Part shown: one piece after another, positions 44,324 to 44,434 of the stretch
Numbering within the stretch: position 1 is the first letter of the stretch
Layout: every line of letters starts with the position of its first letter
Source of the DNA: Leucobacter ruminantium
GTDB taxonomy: Bacteria > Actinomycetota > Actinomycetes > Actinomycetales > Microbacteriaceae
NCBI RefSeq assembly: GCF_017565705.1
Contig: NZ_JAGDYL010000027.1
Coordinates: 1-44,434 of the forward strand
DNA length: 44,434 nucleotides
Direction of reading: 5' to 3'
Translations under genes and position numbers: made by a program
The notes under the pieces: generated by a model
What the model was told of the DNA's origin: nothing
Databases searched by the model: none
The model's input: only the letters and a program-made list of their open reading frames with translations

Positions 44324-44434
44324 GTGACCCACCGTAACGCCCGTCTGACTCCTGCTGGTAGGCGATTGATCATTCAACGTCATCAGCAGGGCTGGAAACA
44401 ATCCCATATCGCTGCCGCGATGGGTATCTCGCGC
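44324..44434 (+). CDS. IS481-family transposase, N-terminal fragment (partial)
   Basis: Thirty-seven codons are in the window: THRNARLTPAGRRL, then IIQRHQQGWKQSHIAAAMGIS, a typical helix-turn-helix start of IS481-type DDE transposases. GTG 44324 has GGAGG five bases before it. The frame runs to the window edge, so the catalytic DDE domain is not visible and intactness is unknown. Confidence 0.78.
   Translation, partial: MTHRNARLTPAGRRLIIQRHQQGWKQSHIAAAMGISR

Larger units (their letters stand above)
44220..44434 (+). mobile_element. Left end of an IS481-family-like insertion sequence (cut by the window)
   Basis: An upstream non-coding end followed by a transposase start. The left boundary is guessed near TGTACCCGGTCAGG (44220 on) because the sequence before it looks like host intergenic DNA. 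The right end is outside the window, so the terminal repeat and target duplication cannot be checked. The element lies about 225 bases after tRNA-Ala. Confidence 0.6.

Overview
The window is a high-GC actinobacterial chromosome segment. Several features point to a Microbacteriaceae-type organism, and Leucobacter is my best guess from general impression rather than from a search. These are a mycothiol gene (mshC), RbpA, pafB/pafC, an actinobacterial aa3 oxidase cluster with the small subunit CtaF, many GTG/TTG starts, and 4- or 8-bp gene overlaps. Most of it is ordinary core genome. The long plus-strand reading frames antisense to real genes are GC-driven shadows and are left out.

Layout. 1-1434: a partial gene end, a small membrane protein, and a TetR/GNAT pair. 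1446-4947: ctaC-ctaD-ctaF (cytochrome oxidase) with the Fe-S carrier erpA upstream. 5141-8565: a DUF3043 membrane protein convergent with hisD-nrdR-pyrD. 8670-17159: a methyltransferase, an NAD(P)-binding protein and gltB-gltD. 17424-20335: an SDR, rbpA and a DUF222/HNH protein. 20454-28337: FKBP lipoprotein - pafB - pafC - tatC - helY - lnt, a tightly overlapping unit in which tatA is missing from its usual place. 28463-34879: a HAD-TrmI fusion, PAC2, and M20 peptidase - uppP - mshC. 34982-36732: a DMT exporter and an SDR. 36746-42851: a Wadjet/Mks-type SMC operon (jetA-jetB-jetC) plus a GntR regulator, with no jetD nuclease. 42924-44434: two divergent zinc-finger proteins, tRNA-Ala(GGC), a REP-like element, and the left end of an IS481-like element cut by the window edge.

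The most unusual signals are these. (1) The octamer GAGGGATC/GATCCCTC occurs about 51 times by my hand count, where one or two would be expected. It has no strand bias, forms inverted pairs at some gene ends, and uses uncommon codons inside a conserved helicase motif. This resembles an iterated genomic signature such as HIP1 or a DNA-uptake sequence. (2) A 102-bp palindromic element with 26-bp perfect inverted arms lies in frame inside lnt. Its core is shared with an intergenic repeat near the tRNA. (3) A HAD phosphatase domain is fused to the tRNA m1A58 methyltransferase TrmI with no usable internal start codon. (4) A JetABC SMC complex lacks its nuclease subunit. (5) A 13-bp inverted repeat buries the ribosome-binding site of the IS transposase.

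Coordinates, start codons and counts were read by eye. Family names come from recognised motifs and gene order, not from database searches.
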